From the NCBI GenBank assembly GCA_907165065.1, contig OU015535.1, forward strand, positions 1 to 64,000: DNA of 64,000 nt, written 5' to 3'. The position numbers and the translations under genes were made by a program. Shown here one piece after another: positions 1-15,000 of this stretch. The notes under the pieces are model-generated. The model was not told the origin of the DNA and made no database searches. It saw nothing but the letters and a program-made list of their open reading frames with translations. Origin of the DNA: Caprimulgus europaeus (taxonomy: Eukaryota > Chordata > Aves > Caprimulgiformes > Caprimulgidae). The stretch's first letter is position 1; each line of letters starts with the position of its first letter.

Positions 1-3000
1 GTACCCCCTAGCTCCAGGGCGGAACCCTATCCCATACCTGAAGTCTCTAGGTACCCCTAGTTCCGGGGTGAAACCCAATTCCACCCTGGAAGTCCATGAG
101 GGCACCTCTAGTTTCTTGGGGGAACCCTAATTCTGCCCTGGAATTTCCTGGAGGTACCCCTAGCTCCGGGGCGGAACCCTAATCCCATACCTGAAGTCTC
201 TAGGAGTACCCCTAGTTCCGGGGTGAAACCCTAATTCCACCCTGAAGTCCATGAGGGCACCTCTAGTTTCTTGGGGGAACCCTAATTCTGCCCTGGAATT
301 TCCTGGAGGTCCCCTAGCTCCAGGGCGGAACCCTAATCCCATACCTGAAGTCTCTAGGAGTACCCCTAGTTCCGGGGTGAAACCCTAATTCCACCCTGGA
401 AGTCCATGAGGGCACCTCTAGTTTCTTGGGGGAACCCTAATTCTGCCCTGGAATTTCCTGGAGGTACCCCTAGTTCCAGGGCGGAACCCTAATCCCATAC
501 CTGAAGTCTCTAGGAGTACCCCTAGTTCCGGGGTGAAACCCTAATTCCACCCTGGAAGTCCATGGGGCACCTCTAGTTTTTGGGGGAACCCTAATTCTGC
601 CCTGGAATTTCCTGGAGGTACCCCTAGCTCCAGGGCGGAACCCTAATCCCATACCTGAAGTCTCTAGGAGTACCCCTAGTTCCGGGGTGAAACCCTAATT
701 CCACCCTGGAAGTCCATGAGGGCACCTCTAGTTTCTGGGGGAACCCTAATTATGCCCTGGAATTTCCTGGAGGTACCCCTAGCTCCAGGGCGGAACCCTA
801 ATCCCATACCTGAAGTCTCTAGGAGTACCCCTAGTTCCGGGGTGAAACCCTAATTCCACCCTGGAAGTCCATGAGGGCACCTCTAGTTTCTTGGGGGAAC
901 CCTGATTCTGCCCTGGAATTTCCTGGAGGTACCCCTAGCTCCAGGGCGGAACCCTAATCCCATACCTGAAGTCTCTAGGAGTACCCCTAGTTCCGGGGTG
1001 AAACCCTAATTCCACCCTGGAAGTCCATGAGGGCACCTCTAGTTTCTTGGGGGAACCCTAATTCTGCCCTGGAATTTCCTGGAGGTACCCCTAGCTCCAG
1101 GGCGGAACCCTCAATCCCATACCTGAAGTCTCTAGGAGTACCCCTAGTTCCGGGGTGAAACCCTAATTCCACCCTGGAAGTCCATGAGGGCACCTCTAGT
1201 TTCTTGGGGGAACCCTAATTCTGCCCTGGAATTTCCTGGAGGTACCCCTAGCTCCAGGGCGGAACCCTAATCCCATACCTGAAGTCTCTAGGAGTACCCC
1301 TAGTTCCGGGGTGAAACCCTAATTCCACCCTGGAAGTCCATGAGGGCACCTCTAGTTTCTTGGGGGAACCCTAATTCTGCCCTGGAATTTCCTGGAGGTA
1401 CCCCTAGCTCCAGGGCGGAACCCTAATCCCATACCTGAAGTCTCTAGGAGTACCCCTAGTTCCGGGGTGAAACCCTAATTCCACCCTGGAAGTCCATGAG
1501 GGCACCTCTAGTTTCTTGGGGGAACCCTAATTCTGCCCTGGAATTTCCTGGAGGTACCCCTAGCTCCAGGGCGGAACCCTAATCCCATACCTGAAGTCTC
1601 TAGGAGTACCCCTAGTTCCGGGGTGAAACCCTAATTCCACCCTGGAAGTCCATGAGGGCACCTCTAGTTTCTTGGGGGAACCCTAATTCTGCCCTGGAAT
1701 TTCCTGGAGGTACCCCTAGCTCCAGGGCGGAACCCTAATCCCATACCTGAAGTCTCTAGGATACCCCTAGTTCCGGGGTGAAACCCTAATTCCACCCTGG
1801 AAGTCCATGAGGGCACCTCTAGTTTCTGGGGGAACCCTAATTCTGCCCTGGAATTTCCTGGAGGTACCCCTAGCTCCAGGGCGGAACCCTAATCCCATAC
1901 CTGAAGTCTCTAGGAGTACCCCTAGTTCCGGGGTGAAACCCTAATTCCACCCTGGAAGTCCATGAGGGCACCTCTAGTTTCTTGGGGGAACCCTAATTCT
2001 GCCCTGGAATTTCCTGGAGGTACCCCTAGCTCCAGGGCGGAACCCTAATCCCATACCTGAAGTCTCTAGGAGTACCCCTAGTTCCGGGGTGAAACCCTAA
2101 TTCCACCCTGGAAGTCCATGAGGGCACCTCTAGTTTCTTGGGGGAACCCTAATTCTGCCCTGGAATTTCCTGGAGGTACCCCTAGCTCCAGGGCGGAACC
2201 CTAATCCCATACCTGAAGTCTCTAGGAGTACCCCTAGTTCCGGGGTGAAACCCTAATTCCACCCTGGAAGTCCATGAGGGCACCTCTAGTTTTTCGGGGG
2301 AACCCTAATTCTGCCCTGGAATTTCCTGGAGGTACCCCTAGCTCCAGGGCGGAACCCTAATCCCATACCTGAAGTCTCTAGGAGTACCCCTAGTTCCGGG
2401 GTGAAACCCTAATTCCACCCTGGAAGTCCATGAGGGCACCTCTAGTTTTTGGGGGAACCCTAATTCTGCCCTGGAATTTCCTGGAGGTACCCCTAGCTCC
2501 AGGGCGGAACCCTAATCCCATACCTGAAGTCTCTAGGAGTACCCCTAGTTCCGGGGTGAAACCCTAATTCCACCCTGGAAGTCCATGAGGGCACCTCTAG
2601 TTTCTTGGGGGAACCCTAATTCTGCCCTGGAATTTCCTGGAGGTACCCCTAGCTCCAGGGCGGAACCCTAACCCATACCTGAAGTCTCTAGGAGTACCCC
2701 TAGTTCCGGGGTGAAACCCTAATTCCACCCTGGAAGTCCATGAGGGCACCTCTAGTTTCTTGGGGGAACCCTAATTCTGCCCTGGAATTTCCTGGAGGTA
2801 CCCCTAGCTCCAGGGCGGAACCCTAATCCCATACCTGAAGTCTCTAGGAGTACCCCTAGTTCCGGGGTGAAACCCTAATTCCACCCTGGAAGTCCATGAG
2901 GGCACCTCTAGTTTCTTGGGGGAACCCTAATTCTGCCCTGGAATTTCCTGGAGGTACCCCTAGCTCCAGGGCGGAACCCTAATCCCATACCTGAAGTCTC

Positions 3001-6000
3001 TAGGAGTACCCCTAGTTCCGGGGTGAAACCCTAATTCCACCCTGGAAGTCCATGAGGGCACCTCTAGTTTCTTGGGGGAACCCTAATTCTGCCCTGGAAT
3101 TTCCTGGAGGTACCCCTAGCTCCAGGGCGGAACCCTAATCCCATACCTGAAGTCTCTAGGAGTACCCCTAGTTCCGGGGTGAAACCCTAATTCCACCCTG
3201 GAAGTCCATGAGGGCACCTCTAGTTTCTTGGGGGAACCCTAATTCTGCCCTGGAATTTCCTGGAGGTACCCCTAGCTCCAGGGCGGAACCCTAATCCCAT
3301 ACCTGAAGTCTCTAGGAGTACCCCTAGTTCCGGGGTGAAACCCTAATTCCACCCTGGAAGTCCATGAGGGCACCTCTAGTTTCTTGGGGGAACCCTAATT
3401 CTGCCCTGGAATTTCCTGGAGGTACCCCTAGCTCCAGGGCGGAACCCTAATCCCATACCTGAAGTCTCTAGGAGTACCCCTAGTTCCGGGGTGAAACCCT
3501 AATTCCACCCTGGAAGTCCATGAGGGCACCTCTAGTTTCTTGGGGGAACCCTAATTCTGCCCTGGAATTTCCTGGAGGTACCCCTAGCTCCAGGGCGGAA
3601 CCCTAATCCCATACCTGAAGTCTCTAGGAGTACCCCTAGTTCCGGGGTGAAACCCTAATTCCACCCTGGAAGTCCATGAGGGCACCTCTAGTTTTTGGGG
3701 GAACCCTAATTCTGCCCTGGAATTTCCTGGAGGTACCCCTAGCTCCAGGGCGGAACCCTAATCCCATACCTGAAGTCTCTAGGAGTACCCCTAGTTCCGG
3801 GGTGAAACCCTAATTCCACCCTGGAAGTCCATGAGGGCACCTCTAGTTTCTTGGGGGAACCCTAATTCTGCCCTGGAATTTCCTGGAGGTACCCCTAGCT
3901 CCAGGGCGGAACCCTAATCCCATACCTGAAGTCTCTAGGAGTACCCCTAGTTCCGGGGTGAAACCCTAATTCCACCCTGGAAGTCCATGAGGGCACCTCT
4001 AGTTTCTTGGGGGAACCCTAATTCTGCCCTGGAATTTCCTGGAGGTACCCCTAGCTCCAGGGCGGAACCCTAATCCCATACCTGAAGTCTCTAGGAGTAC
4101 CCCTAGTTCCGGGGTGAAACCCTAATTCCACCCTGGAAGTCCATGAGGGCACCTCTAGTTTCTTGGGGGAACCCTAATTCTGCCCTGGAATTTCCTGGAG
4201 GTACCCCTAGCTCCAGGGCGGAACCCTAATCCCATACCTGAAGTCTCTAGGAGTACCCCTAGTTCCGGGGTGAAACCCTAATTCCACCCTGGAAGTCCAT
4301 GAGGGCACCTCTAGTTTCTTGGGGGAACCCTAATTCTGCCCTGGAATTTCCTGGAGGTACCCCTAGCTCCAGGGCGGAACCCTAATCCCATACCTGAAGT
4401 CTCTAGGAGTACCCCTAGTTCCGGGGTGAAACCCTAATTCCACCCTGGAAGTCCATGAGGGCACCTCTAGTTTCTTGGGGGAACCCTAATTCTGCCCTGG
4501 AATTTCCTGGAGGTACCCCTAGCTCCAGGGCGGAACCCTAATCCCATACCTGAAGTCTCTAGGAGTACCCCTAGTTCCGGGGTGAAACCCTAATTCCACC
4601 CTGGAAGTCCATGAGGGCACCTCTAGTTTCTTGGGGGAACCCTAATTCTGCCCTGGAATTTCCTGGAGGTACCCCTAGCTCCAGGGCGGAACCCTAATCC
4701 CATACCTGAAGTCTCTAGGAGTACCCCTAGTTCCGGGGTGAAACCCTAATTCCACCCTGGAAGTCCATGAGGGCACCTCTAGTTTCTTGGGGGAACCCTA
4801 ATTCTGCCCTGGAATTTCCTGGAGGTACCCCTAGCTCCAGGGCGGAACCCTAATCCCATACCTGAAGTCTCTAGGAGTACCCCTAGTTCCGGGGTGAAAG
4901 CCTAATTCCACCCTGGAAGTCCATGAGGGCACCTCTAGTTTTTTGGGGGAACCCTAATTCTGCCCTGGAATTTCCTGGAGGTACCCCTAGCTCCAGGGCG
5001 GAACCCTAATCCCATACCTGAAGTCTCTAGGAGTACCCCTAGTTCCGGGGTGAAAGCCTAATTCCACCCTGGAAGTCCATGAGGGCACCTCTAGTTTCTT
5101 GGGGGAACCCTAATGCTGCCCTGGAATTTCCTGGAGGTACCCCTAGCTCCAGGGCGGAACCCTAATCCCATACCTGAAGTCTCTAGGAGTACCCCTAGTT
5201 CCGGGGTGAAACCCTAATTCCACCCTGGAAGTCCATGAGGGCACCTCTAGTTTCTGGGGGAACCCTGATTCTGCCCTGGAATTTCCTGGAGGTACCCCTA
5301 GCTCCGGGGCGGAACCCTAATCCCATACCTGAAGTCTCTAGGAGTACCCCTAGTTCCGGGGTGAAACCCTAATTCCACCCTGGAAGTCCATGAGGGCACC
5401 TCTAGTTTCTTGGGGGAACCCTAATTCTGCCCTGGAATTTCCTGGAGGTGCCCCTAGCTCCGGGGCGGAACCCTAATCCCATACCTGAAGTCTCTAGGAG
5501 TACCCCTAGTTCCGGGGTGAAACCCTAATTCCACCCTGGAAGTCCATGAGGGCACCTCTAGTTTCTTGGGGGAACCCTAATGCTGCCCTGGAATTTCCTG
5601 GAGGTACCCCTAGCTCCGGGGCGGAACCCTAATCCCATACCTGAAGTCTCTAGGAGTACCCCTAGTTCCGGGGTGAAAGCCTAATTCCACCCTGGAAGTC
5701 CATGAGGGCACCTCTAGTTTCTTGGGGGAACCCTAATTCTGCCCTGGAATTTCCTGGAGGTGCCCCTAGCTCCGGGGCGGAACCCTAATCCCATACCTGA
5801 AGTCTCTAGGAGTACCCCTAGTTCCGGGGTGAAACCCTAATTCCACCCTGGAAGTCCATGAGGGCACCTCTAGTTTCTCGGGGGAACCCTAATTCTGCCC
5901 TGGAATTTCCTGGAGGTACCCCTAGCTCCAGGGCGGAACCCTAATCCCATACCTGAAGTCTCTAGGAGTACCCCTAGTTCCGGGGTGAAACCCTAATTCC

Positions 6001-9000
6001 ACCCTGGAAGTCCATGAGGGCACCTCTAGTTTCTGGGGGAACCCTAATTCTGCCCTGGAATTTCCTGGAGGTACCCCTAGCTCCAGGGCGGAACCCTAAT
6101 CCCATACCTGAAGTCTCTAGGAGTACCCCTAGTTCCGGGGTGAAACCCTAATTCCACCCTGGAAGTCCATGAGGGCACCTCTAGTTTCTTGGGGGAACCC
6201 TAATTCTGCCCTGGAATTTCCTGGAGGTACCCCTAGCTCCAGGGCGGAACCCTAATCCCATACCTGAAGTCTCTAGGAGTACCCCTAGTTCCGGGGTGAA
6301 ACCCTAATTCCACCCTGGAAGTCCATGAGGGCACCTCTAGTTTCTTGGGGGAACCCTAATTCTGCCCTGGAATTTCCTGGAGGTACCCCTAGTTCCAGGG
6401 CGGAACCCTAATCCCATACCTGAAGTCTCTAGGAGTACCCCTAGTTCCGGGGTGAAACCCTAATTCCACCCTGGAAGTCCATGAGGGCACCTCTAGTTTC
6501 TTGGGGGAACCCTAATTCTGCCCTGGAATTTCCTGGAGGTACCCCTAGCTCCAGGGCGGAACCCTAATCCCATACCTGAAGTCTCTAGGAGTACCCCTAG
6601 TTCCGGGGTGAACCCTAATTCCACCCTGGAAGTCCATGAGGGCACCTCTAGTTTCTTGGGGGAACCCTAATTCTGCCCTGGAATTTCCTGGAGGTACCCC
6701 TAGCTCCAGGGCGGAACCCTAATCCCATACCTGAAGTCTCTAGGAGTACCCCTAGTTCCGGGGCGAAACCCTAATTCCACCCTGGAAGTCCATGAGGGCA
6801 CCTCTAGTTTCTTGGGGGAACCCTAATTCTGCCCTGGAATTTCCTGGAGGTACCCCTAGCTCCAGGGCGGAACCCTAATCCCATACCTGAAGTCTCTAGG
6901 AGTACCCCTAGTTCCGGGGCGAAACCCTAATTCCACCCTGGAAGTCCATGAGGGCACCTCTAGTTTCTTGGGGGAACCCTAATTCTGCCCTGGAATTTCC
7001 TGGAGGTACCCCTAGCTCCAGGGCGGAACCCTAATCCCATACCTGAAGTCTCTAGGAGTACCCCTAGTTCCGGGGTGAAACCCTAATTCCACCCTGGAAG
7101 TCCATGAGGGCACCTCTAGTTTCTTGGGGGAACCCTAATTCTGCCCTGGAATTTCCTGGAGGTACCCCTAGCCCCAGGGCGGAACCCTAATCCCATACCT
7201 GAAGTCTCTAGGAGTACCCCTAGTTCCGGGGTGAAACCCTAATTCCACCCTGGAAGTCCATGAGGGCACCTCTAGTTTCTTGGGGGAACCCTAATTCTGC
7301 CCTGGAATTTCCTGGAGGTACCCCTAGTTCCAGGGCGGAACCCTAATCCCATACCTGAAGTCTCTAGGAGTACCCCTAGGTCCGGGGTGAAACCCTAATT
7401 CCACCCTGGAAGTCCATGAGGGCACCTCTAGTTTCTTGGGGGAACCCTAATTCTGCCCTGGAATTTCCTGGAGGTACCCCTAGCTCCAGGGCGGAACCCT
7501 AATCCCATACCTGAAGTCTCTAGGAGTACCCCTAGTTCCGGGGTGAAACCCTAATTCCACCCTGGAAGTCCATGAGGGCACCTCTAGTTTCTTGGGGGAA
7601 CCCTAATTCTGCCCTGGAATTTCCTGGAGGTACCCCTAGCTCCAGGGCGGAACCCTAATCCCATACCTGAAGTCTCTAGGAGTACCCCTAGTTCCGGGGT
7701 GAAACCCTAATTCCACCCTGGAAGTCCATGAGGGCACCTCTAGTTTCTTGGGGGAACCCTAATTCTGCCCTGGAATTTCCTGGAGGTACCCCTAGCTCCA
7801 GGGCGGAACCCTAATCCCATACCTGAAGTCTCTAGGAGTACCCCTAGTTCCGGGGTGAAACCCTAATTCCACCCTGGAAGTCCATGAGGGCACCTCTAGT
7901 TTCTTGGGGGAACCCTAATTCTGCCCTGGAATTTCCTGGAGGTACCCCTAGCTCCAGGGCGGAACCCTAATCCCATACCTGAAGTCTCTAGGAGTACCCC
8001 TAGTTCCGGGGTGAACCCTAATTCCACCCTGGAAGTCCATGAGGGCACCTCTAGTTTCTTGGGGGAACCCTAATTCTGCCCTGGAATTTCCTGGAGGTAC
8101 CCCTAGCTCCAGGGCGGAACCCTAATCCCATACCTGAAGTCTCTAGGAGTACCCCTAGGTCCGGGGTGAAACCCTAATTCCACCCTGGAAGTCCATGAGG
8201 GCACCTATAGTTTCTTGGGGGAACCCTAATTCTGCCCTGGAATTTCCTGGAGGTACCCCTAGCTCCAGGGCGGAACCCTAATCCCATACCTGAAGTCTCT
8301 AGGAGTACCCCTAGTTCCGGGGTGAAACCCTAATTCCACCCTGGAAGTCCATGAGGGCACCTCTAGTTTCTTGGGGGAACCCTAATTCTGCCCTGGAATT
8401 TCCTGGAGGTACCCCTAGCTCCAGGGCGGAACCCTAATCCCATACCTGAAGTCTCTAGGAGTACCCCTAGTTCCGGGGTGAAACCCTAATTCCACCCTGG
8501 AAGTCCATGAGGGCACCTCTAGTTTCTTGGGGGAACCCTAATTCTGCCCTGGAATTTCCTGGAGGTACCCCTAGCTCCAGGGCGGAACCCTAATCCCATA
8601 CCTGAAGTCTCTAGGAGTACCCCTAGTTCCGGGGTGAAACCCTAATTCCATCCCTGGAAGTCCATGAGGGCACCTCTAGTTTCTTGGGGGAACCCTAATT
8701 CTGCCCTGGAATTTCCTGGAGGTACCCCTAGCTCCAGGGCGGAACCCTAATCCCATACCTGAAGTCTCTAGGAGTACCCCTAGTTCCGGGGTGAACCCTA
8801 ATTCCACCCTGGAAGTCCATGAGGGCACCTCTAGTTTCTTGGGGGAACCCTGATTCTGCCCTGGAATTTCCTGGAGGTACCCCTAGTTCCAGGGCGGAAC
8901 CCTAATCCCATACCTGAAGTCTCTAGGAGTACCCCTAGTTCCGGGGTGAAACCCTAATTCCACCCTGGAAGTCCATGGGGCACCTCTAGTTTCTTGGGGG

Positions 9001-12000
9001 AACCCTAATTCTGCCCTGGAATTTCCTGGAGGTACCCCTAGCTCCAGGGCGGAACCCTAATCCCATACCTGAAGTCTCTAGGAGTACCCCTAGTTCCGGG
9101 GTGAAACCCTAATTCCACCCTGGAAGTCCATGAGGGCACCTCTAGTTTCTTGGGGGAACCCTAATTCTGCCCTGGAATTTCCTGGAGGTACCCCTAGCTC
9201 CAGGGCGGAACCCTAATCCCATACCTGAAGTCTCAAGGAGTACCCCTAGTTCCGGGGTGAAACCCTAATTCCACCCTGGAAGTCCATGAGGGCACCTCTA
9301 GTTTCTTGGGGGAACCCTAATTCTGCCCTGGAATTTCCTGGAGGTACCCCTAGCTCCAGGGCGGAACCCTAATCCCATACCTGAAGTCTCTAGGAGTACC
9401 CCTAGTTCCGGGGTGAAACCCTAATTCCACCCTGGAAGTCCATGAGGGCACCTCTAGTTTCTTGGGGGAACCCTGATTCTGCCCTGGAATTTCCTGGAGG
9501 TACCCCTAGCTCCAGGGCGGAACCCTAACCCCATACCTGAAGTCTCTAGGAGTACCCCTAGTTCCGGGGTGAAACCCTAATTCCACCCTGGAAGTCCATG
9601 AGGGCACCTCTAGTTTCTTGGGGGAACCCTAATTCTGCCCTGGAATTTCCTGGAGGTACCCCTAGCTCCAGGGCGGAACCCTAATCCCATACATGAAGTC
9701 TCTAGGAGTACCCCTAGTTCCGGGGTGAAACCCTAATTCCACCCTGGAAGTCCATGAGGGCACCTCTAGTTTCTTGGGGGAACCCTAATTCTGCCCTGGA
9801 ATTTCCTGGAGGTACCCCTAGCTCCAGGGCGGAACCCTAATCCCATACCTGAAGTCTCTAGGAGTACCCGTAGTTCCGGGGTGAAACCCTAATTCCACCC
9901 TGGAAGTCCATGAGGGCACCTCTAGTTTCTTGGGGGAACCCTAATTCTGCCCTGGAATTTCCTGGAGGTACCCCTAGCTCCAGGGCGGAACCCTAATCCC
10001 ATACATGAAGTCTCTAGGAGTACCCCTAGTTCCGGGGTGAAACCCTAATTCCACCCTGGAAGTCCATGAGGGCACCTCTAGTTTCTTGGGGGAACCCTAA
10101 TTCTGCCCTGGAATTTCCTGGAGGTACCCCTAGCTCCAGGGCGGAACCGTAATCCCATACCTGAAGTCTCTAGGAGTACCCCTAGTTCCGGGGTGAAACC
10201 CTAATTCCACCCTGGAAGTCCATGAGGGCACCTCTAGTTTCTTGGGGGAACCCTAATTCTGCCCTGGAATTTCCTGGAGGTACCCCTAGCTCCAGGGCGG
10301 AACCCTAATCCCATACCTGAAGTCTCTAGGAGTACCCCTAGTTCCGGGGCGAAACCCTAATTCCACCCTGGAAGTCCATGAGGGCACCTCTAGTTTCTTG
10401 GGGGAACCCTGATTCTGCCCTGGAATTTCCTGGAGGTACCCCTAGCTCCAGGGCGGAACCCTAATCCCATACCTGAAGTCTCTAGGAGTACCCCTAGTTC
10501 CGGGGTGAAACCCTAATTCCACCCTGGAAGTCCATGAGGGCACCTCTAGTTTCTTGGGGGAACCCTAATTCTGCCCTGGAATTTCCTGGAGGTACCCCTA
10601 GTTCCAGGGCGGAACCCTAATCCCATACCTCAAGTCTCTAGGAGTACCCCTAGTTCCAGGGTGAAACCCTAATTCCACCCTGGAAGTCCATGAGGGCACC
10701 TCTAGTTTCTTGGGGGAACCCTAATTCTGCCCTGGAATTTCCTGGAGGTACCCCTAGCTCCAGGGCGGAACCCTAATCCCATACCTGAAGTCTCTAGGAG
10801 TACCCCTAGTTCCGGGGTGAAACCCTAATTCCACCCTGGAAGTCCATGAGGGCACCTCTAGTTTCTTGGGGGAACCCTAATTCTGCCCTGGAATTTCCTG
10901 GAGGTACCCCTAGCTCCAGGGCGGAACCCTAATCCCATACCTGAAGTCTCTAGCAGTACCCCTAGTTCCGGGGTGAAACCCTAATTCCACCCTGGAAGTC
11001 CATGAGGGCACCTCTAGTTTCTTGGGGGAACCCTAATTCTGCCCTGGAATTTCCTGGAGGTACCCCTAGCTCCAGGGCGGAACCCTAATCCCATACCTGA
11101 AGTCTCTAGGAGTACCCCTAGTTCCGGGGTGAAACCCTAATTCCACCCTGGAAGTCCATGAGGGCACCTCTAGTTTCTTGGGGGAACCCTAATTCTGCCC
11201 TGGAATTTCCTGGAGGTACCCCTAGCTCCAGGGCGGAACCCTAATCCCATACCTGAAGTCTCTAGGAGTACCCCTAGTTCCGGGGTGAAACCCTAATTCC
11301 ACCCTGGAAGTCCATGAGGGCACCTCTAGTTTCTTGGGGGAACCCTAATTCTGCCCTGGAATTTCCTGGAGGTACCCCTAGCTCCAGGGCGGAACCCTAA
11401 TCCCATACATGAAGTCTCTAGGAGTACCCCTAGTTCCGGGGTGAAACCCTAATTCCACCCTGGAAGTCCATGAGGGCACCTCTAGTTTCTTGGGGGAACC
11501 CTAATTCTGCCCTGGAATTTCCTGGAGGTACCCCTAGCTCCAGGGCGGAACCCTAATCCCATACCTGAAGTCTCTAGGAGTACCCCTAGTTCCGGGGTGA
11601 AACCCTAATTCCACCCTGGAAGTCCATGAGGGCACCTCTAGTTTCTTGGGGGAACCCTAATTCTGCCCTGGAATTTCCTGGAGGTACCCCTAGCTCCAGG
11701 GCGGAACCCTAATCCCATACCTGAAGTCTCTAGGAGTACCCCTAGTTCCGGGGTGAAACCCTAATTCCACCCTGGAAGTCCATGAGGGCACCTCTAGTTT
11801 CTTGGGGGAACCCTGATTCTGCCCTGGAATTTCCTGGAGGTACCCCTAGCTCCAGGGCGGAACCCTAATCCCATACCTGAAGTCTCTAGGAGTACCCCTA
11901 GTTCCGGGGTGAAACCCTAATTCCACCCTGGAAGTCCATGAGGGCACCTCTAGTTTCTTGGGGGAACCCTAATTCTGCCCTGGAATTTCCTGGAGGTACC

Positions 12001-15000
12001 CCTAGCTCCAGGGCGGAACCCTAATCCCATACCTGAAGTCTCTAGGAGTACCCCTAGTTCCGGGGTGAAACCCTAATTCCATCCTGGAAGTCCATGAGGG
12101 CACCTCTCGTTTCTTGGGGGAACCCTAATTCTGCCCTGGAATTTCCTGGAGGTACCCCTAGCTCCAGGGCGGAACCCTAATCCCATACCTGAAGTCTCTA
12201 GGAGTACCCCTAGTTCCGGGGTGAAACCCTAATTCCACCCTGGAAGTCCATGAGGGCACCTCTAGTTTCTTGGGGGAACCCTAATTCTGCCCTGGAATTT
12301 CCTGGAGGTACCCCTAGCTCCAGGGCGGAACCCTAATCCCATACCTGAAGTCTCTAGCAGTACCCCTAGTTCCGGGGTGAAACCCTAATTCCACCCTGGA
12401 AGTCCATGAGGGCACCTCTAGTTTCTTGGGGGAACCCTAATTCTGCCCTGGAATTTCCTGGAGGTACCCCTAGCTCCAGGGCGGAACCCTAATCCCATAC
12501 ATGAAGTCTCTAGGAGTACCCCTAGTTCCGGGGTGAAACCCTAATTCCACCCTGGAAGTCCATGAGGGCACCTCTAGTTTCTTGGGGGAACCCTAATTCT
12601 GCCCTGGAATTTCCTGGAGGTACCCCTAGCCCCAGGGCGGAACCCTAATCCCATACCTGAAGTCTCTAGGAGTACCCCTAGTTCCGGGGCGAAACCCTAA
12701 TTCCACCCTGGAAGTCCATGAGGGCACCTCTAGTTTCTTGGGGGAACCCTGATTCTGCCCTGGAATTTCCTGGAGGTACCCCTAGCTCCAGGGCGGAACC
12801 CTAATCCCATACCTGAAGTCTCTAGGAGTACCCCTAGTTCCGGGGTGAAACCCTAATTCCACCCTGGAAGTCCATGAGGGCACCTCTAGTTTCTTGGGGG
12901 AACCCTAATTCTGCCCTGGAATTTCCTGGAGGTACCCCTAGCTCCAGGGCGGAACCCTAATCCCATACCTGAAGTCTCTAGGAGTACCCCTAGTTCCGGG
13001 GTGAAACCCTAATTCCACCCTGGAAGTCCATGAGGGCACCTCTAGTTTCTTGGGGGAACCCTAATTCTGCCCTGGAATTTCCTGGAGGTACCCCTAGCTC
13101 CAGGGCGGAACCCTAATCCCATACATGAAGTCTCTAGGAGTACCCCTAGTTCCGGGGTGAAACCCTAATTCCACCCTGGAAGTCCATGAGGGCACCTCTA
13201 GTTTCTTGGGGGAACCCTAATTCTGCCCTGGAATTTCCTGGAGGTACCCCTAGTTCCAGGGCGGAACCCTAATACCATACCTGAAGTCTCTAGGAGTACC
13301 CCTAGGTCCGGGGTGAAACCCTAATTCCACCCTGGAAGTCCATGAGGGCACCTCTAGTTTCTTGGGGGAACCCTAATTCTGCCCTGGAATTTCCTGGAGG
13401 TACCCCTAGCTCCAGGGCGGAACCCTAATCCCATACCTGAAGTCTCTAGGAGTACCCCTAGTTCCGGGGTGAAACCCTAATTCCACCCTGGAAGTCCATG
13501 AGGGCACCTCTAGTTTCTTGGGGGAACCCTAATTCTGCCCTGGAATTTCCTGGAGGTACCCCTAGCCCCAGGGCGGAACCCTAATCCCATACCTGAAGTC
13601 TCTAGGAGTACCCCTAGTTCCGGGGCGAAACCCTAATTCCACCCTGGAAGTCCATGAGGGCACCTCTAGTTTCTTGGGGGAACCCTGATTCTGCCCTGGA
13701 ATTTCCTGGAGGTACCCCTAGCTCCAGGGCGGAACCCTAATCCCATACCTGAAGTCTCTAGGAGTACCCCTAGTTCCGGGGTGAAACCCTAATTCCACCC
13801 TGGAAGTCCATGAGGGCACCTCTAGTTTCTTGGGGGAACCCTAATTCTGCCCTGGAATTTCCTGGAGGTACCCCTAGCTCCAGGGCGGAACCCTAATCCC
13901 ATACCTGAAGTCTCTAGGAGTACCCCTAGTTCCGGGGTGAAACCCTAATTCCACCCTGGAAGTCCATGAGGGCACCTCTAGTTTCTTGGGGGAACCCTAA
14001 TTCTGCCCTGGAATTTCCTGGAGGTACCCCTAGCTCCAGGGCGGAACCCTAATCCCATACATGAAGTCTCTAGGAGTACCCCTAGGTCCGGGGTGAAACC
14101 CTAATTCCACCCTGGAAGTCCATGAGGGCACCTCTAGTTTCTTGGGGGAACCCTAATTCTGCCCTGGAATTTCCTGGAGGTACCCCTAGCTCCAGGGCGG
14201 AACCGTAATCCCATACCTGAAGTCTCTAGGAGTACCCCTAGTTCCGGGGTGAAACCCTAATTCCACCCTGGAAGTCCATGAGGGCACCTCTAGTTTCTTG
14301 GGGGAACCCTAATTCTGCCCTGGAATTTCCTGGAGGTACCCCTAGTTCCAGGGCGGAACCCTAATCCCATACCTGAAGTCTCTAGCAGTACCCCTAGTTC
14401 CGGGGTGAAACCCTAATTCCACCCTGGAAGTCCATCAGGGCACCTCTAGTTTCTTGGGAGAACCCTAATTCTGCCCTGGAATTTCCTGGAGGTACCCCTA
14501 GTTCCAGGGCGGAACCCTAATCCCATACCTGAAGTCTCTAGGAGTACCCCTAGTTCCGGGGTGAAACCCTAATTCCATCCTGGAAGTCCATGAGGGCACC
14601 TCTAGTTTCTTGGGGGAACCCTAATTCTGCCCTGGAATTTCCTGGAGGTACCCCTAGCTCCAGGGCGGAACCCTAATCCCATACATGAAGTCTCTAGGAG
14701 TACCCCTAGTTCCGGGGTGAAACCCTAATTCCACCCTGGAAGTCCATGAGGGCACCTCTAGTTTCTTGGGGGAACCCTAATTCTGCCCTGGAATTTCCTG
14801 GAGGTACCCCTAGCTCCAGGGCGGAACCCTAATCCCATACCTGAAGTCTCTAGGAGTACCCCTATTTCCGGGGTGAAACCCTAATTCCACCCTGGAAGTC
14901 CATGAGGGCACCTCTAGTTTCTTGGGGGAACCCTAATTCTGCCCTGGAATTTCCTGGAGGTACCCCTAGCTCCAGGGCGGAACCCTAATCCCATACCTGA

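Noticed and set aside
160-1193. Short antisense frames of 60-68 codons in the satellite
   Set aside because: They are direct translations of the 156-bp repeat and appear only where single-base indels remove stops; no start context or domain.
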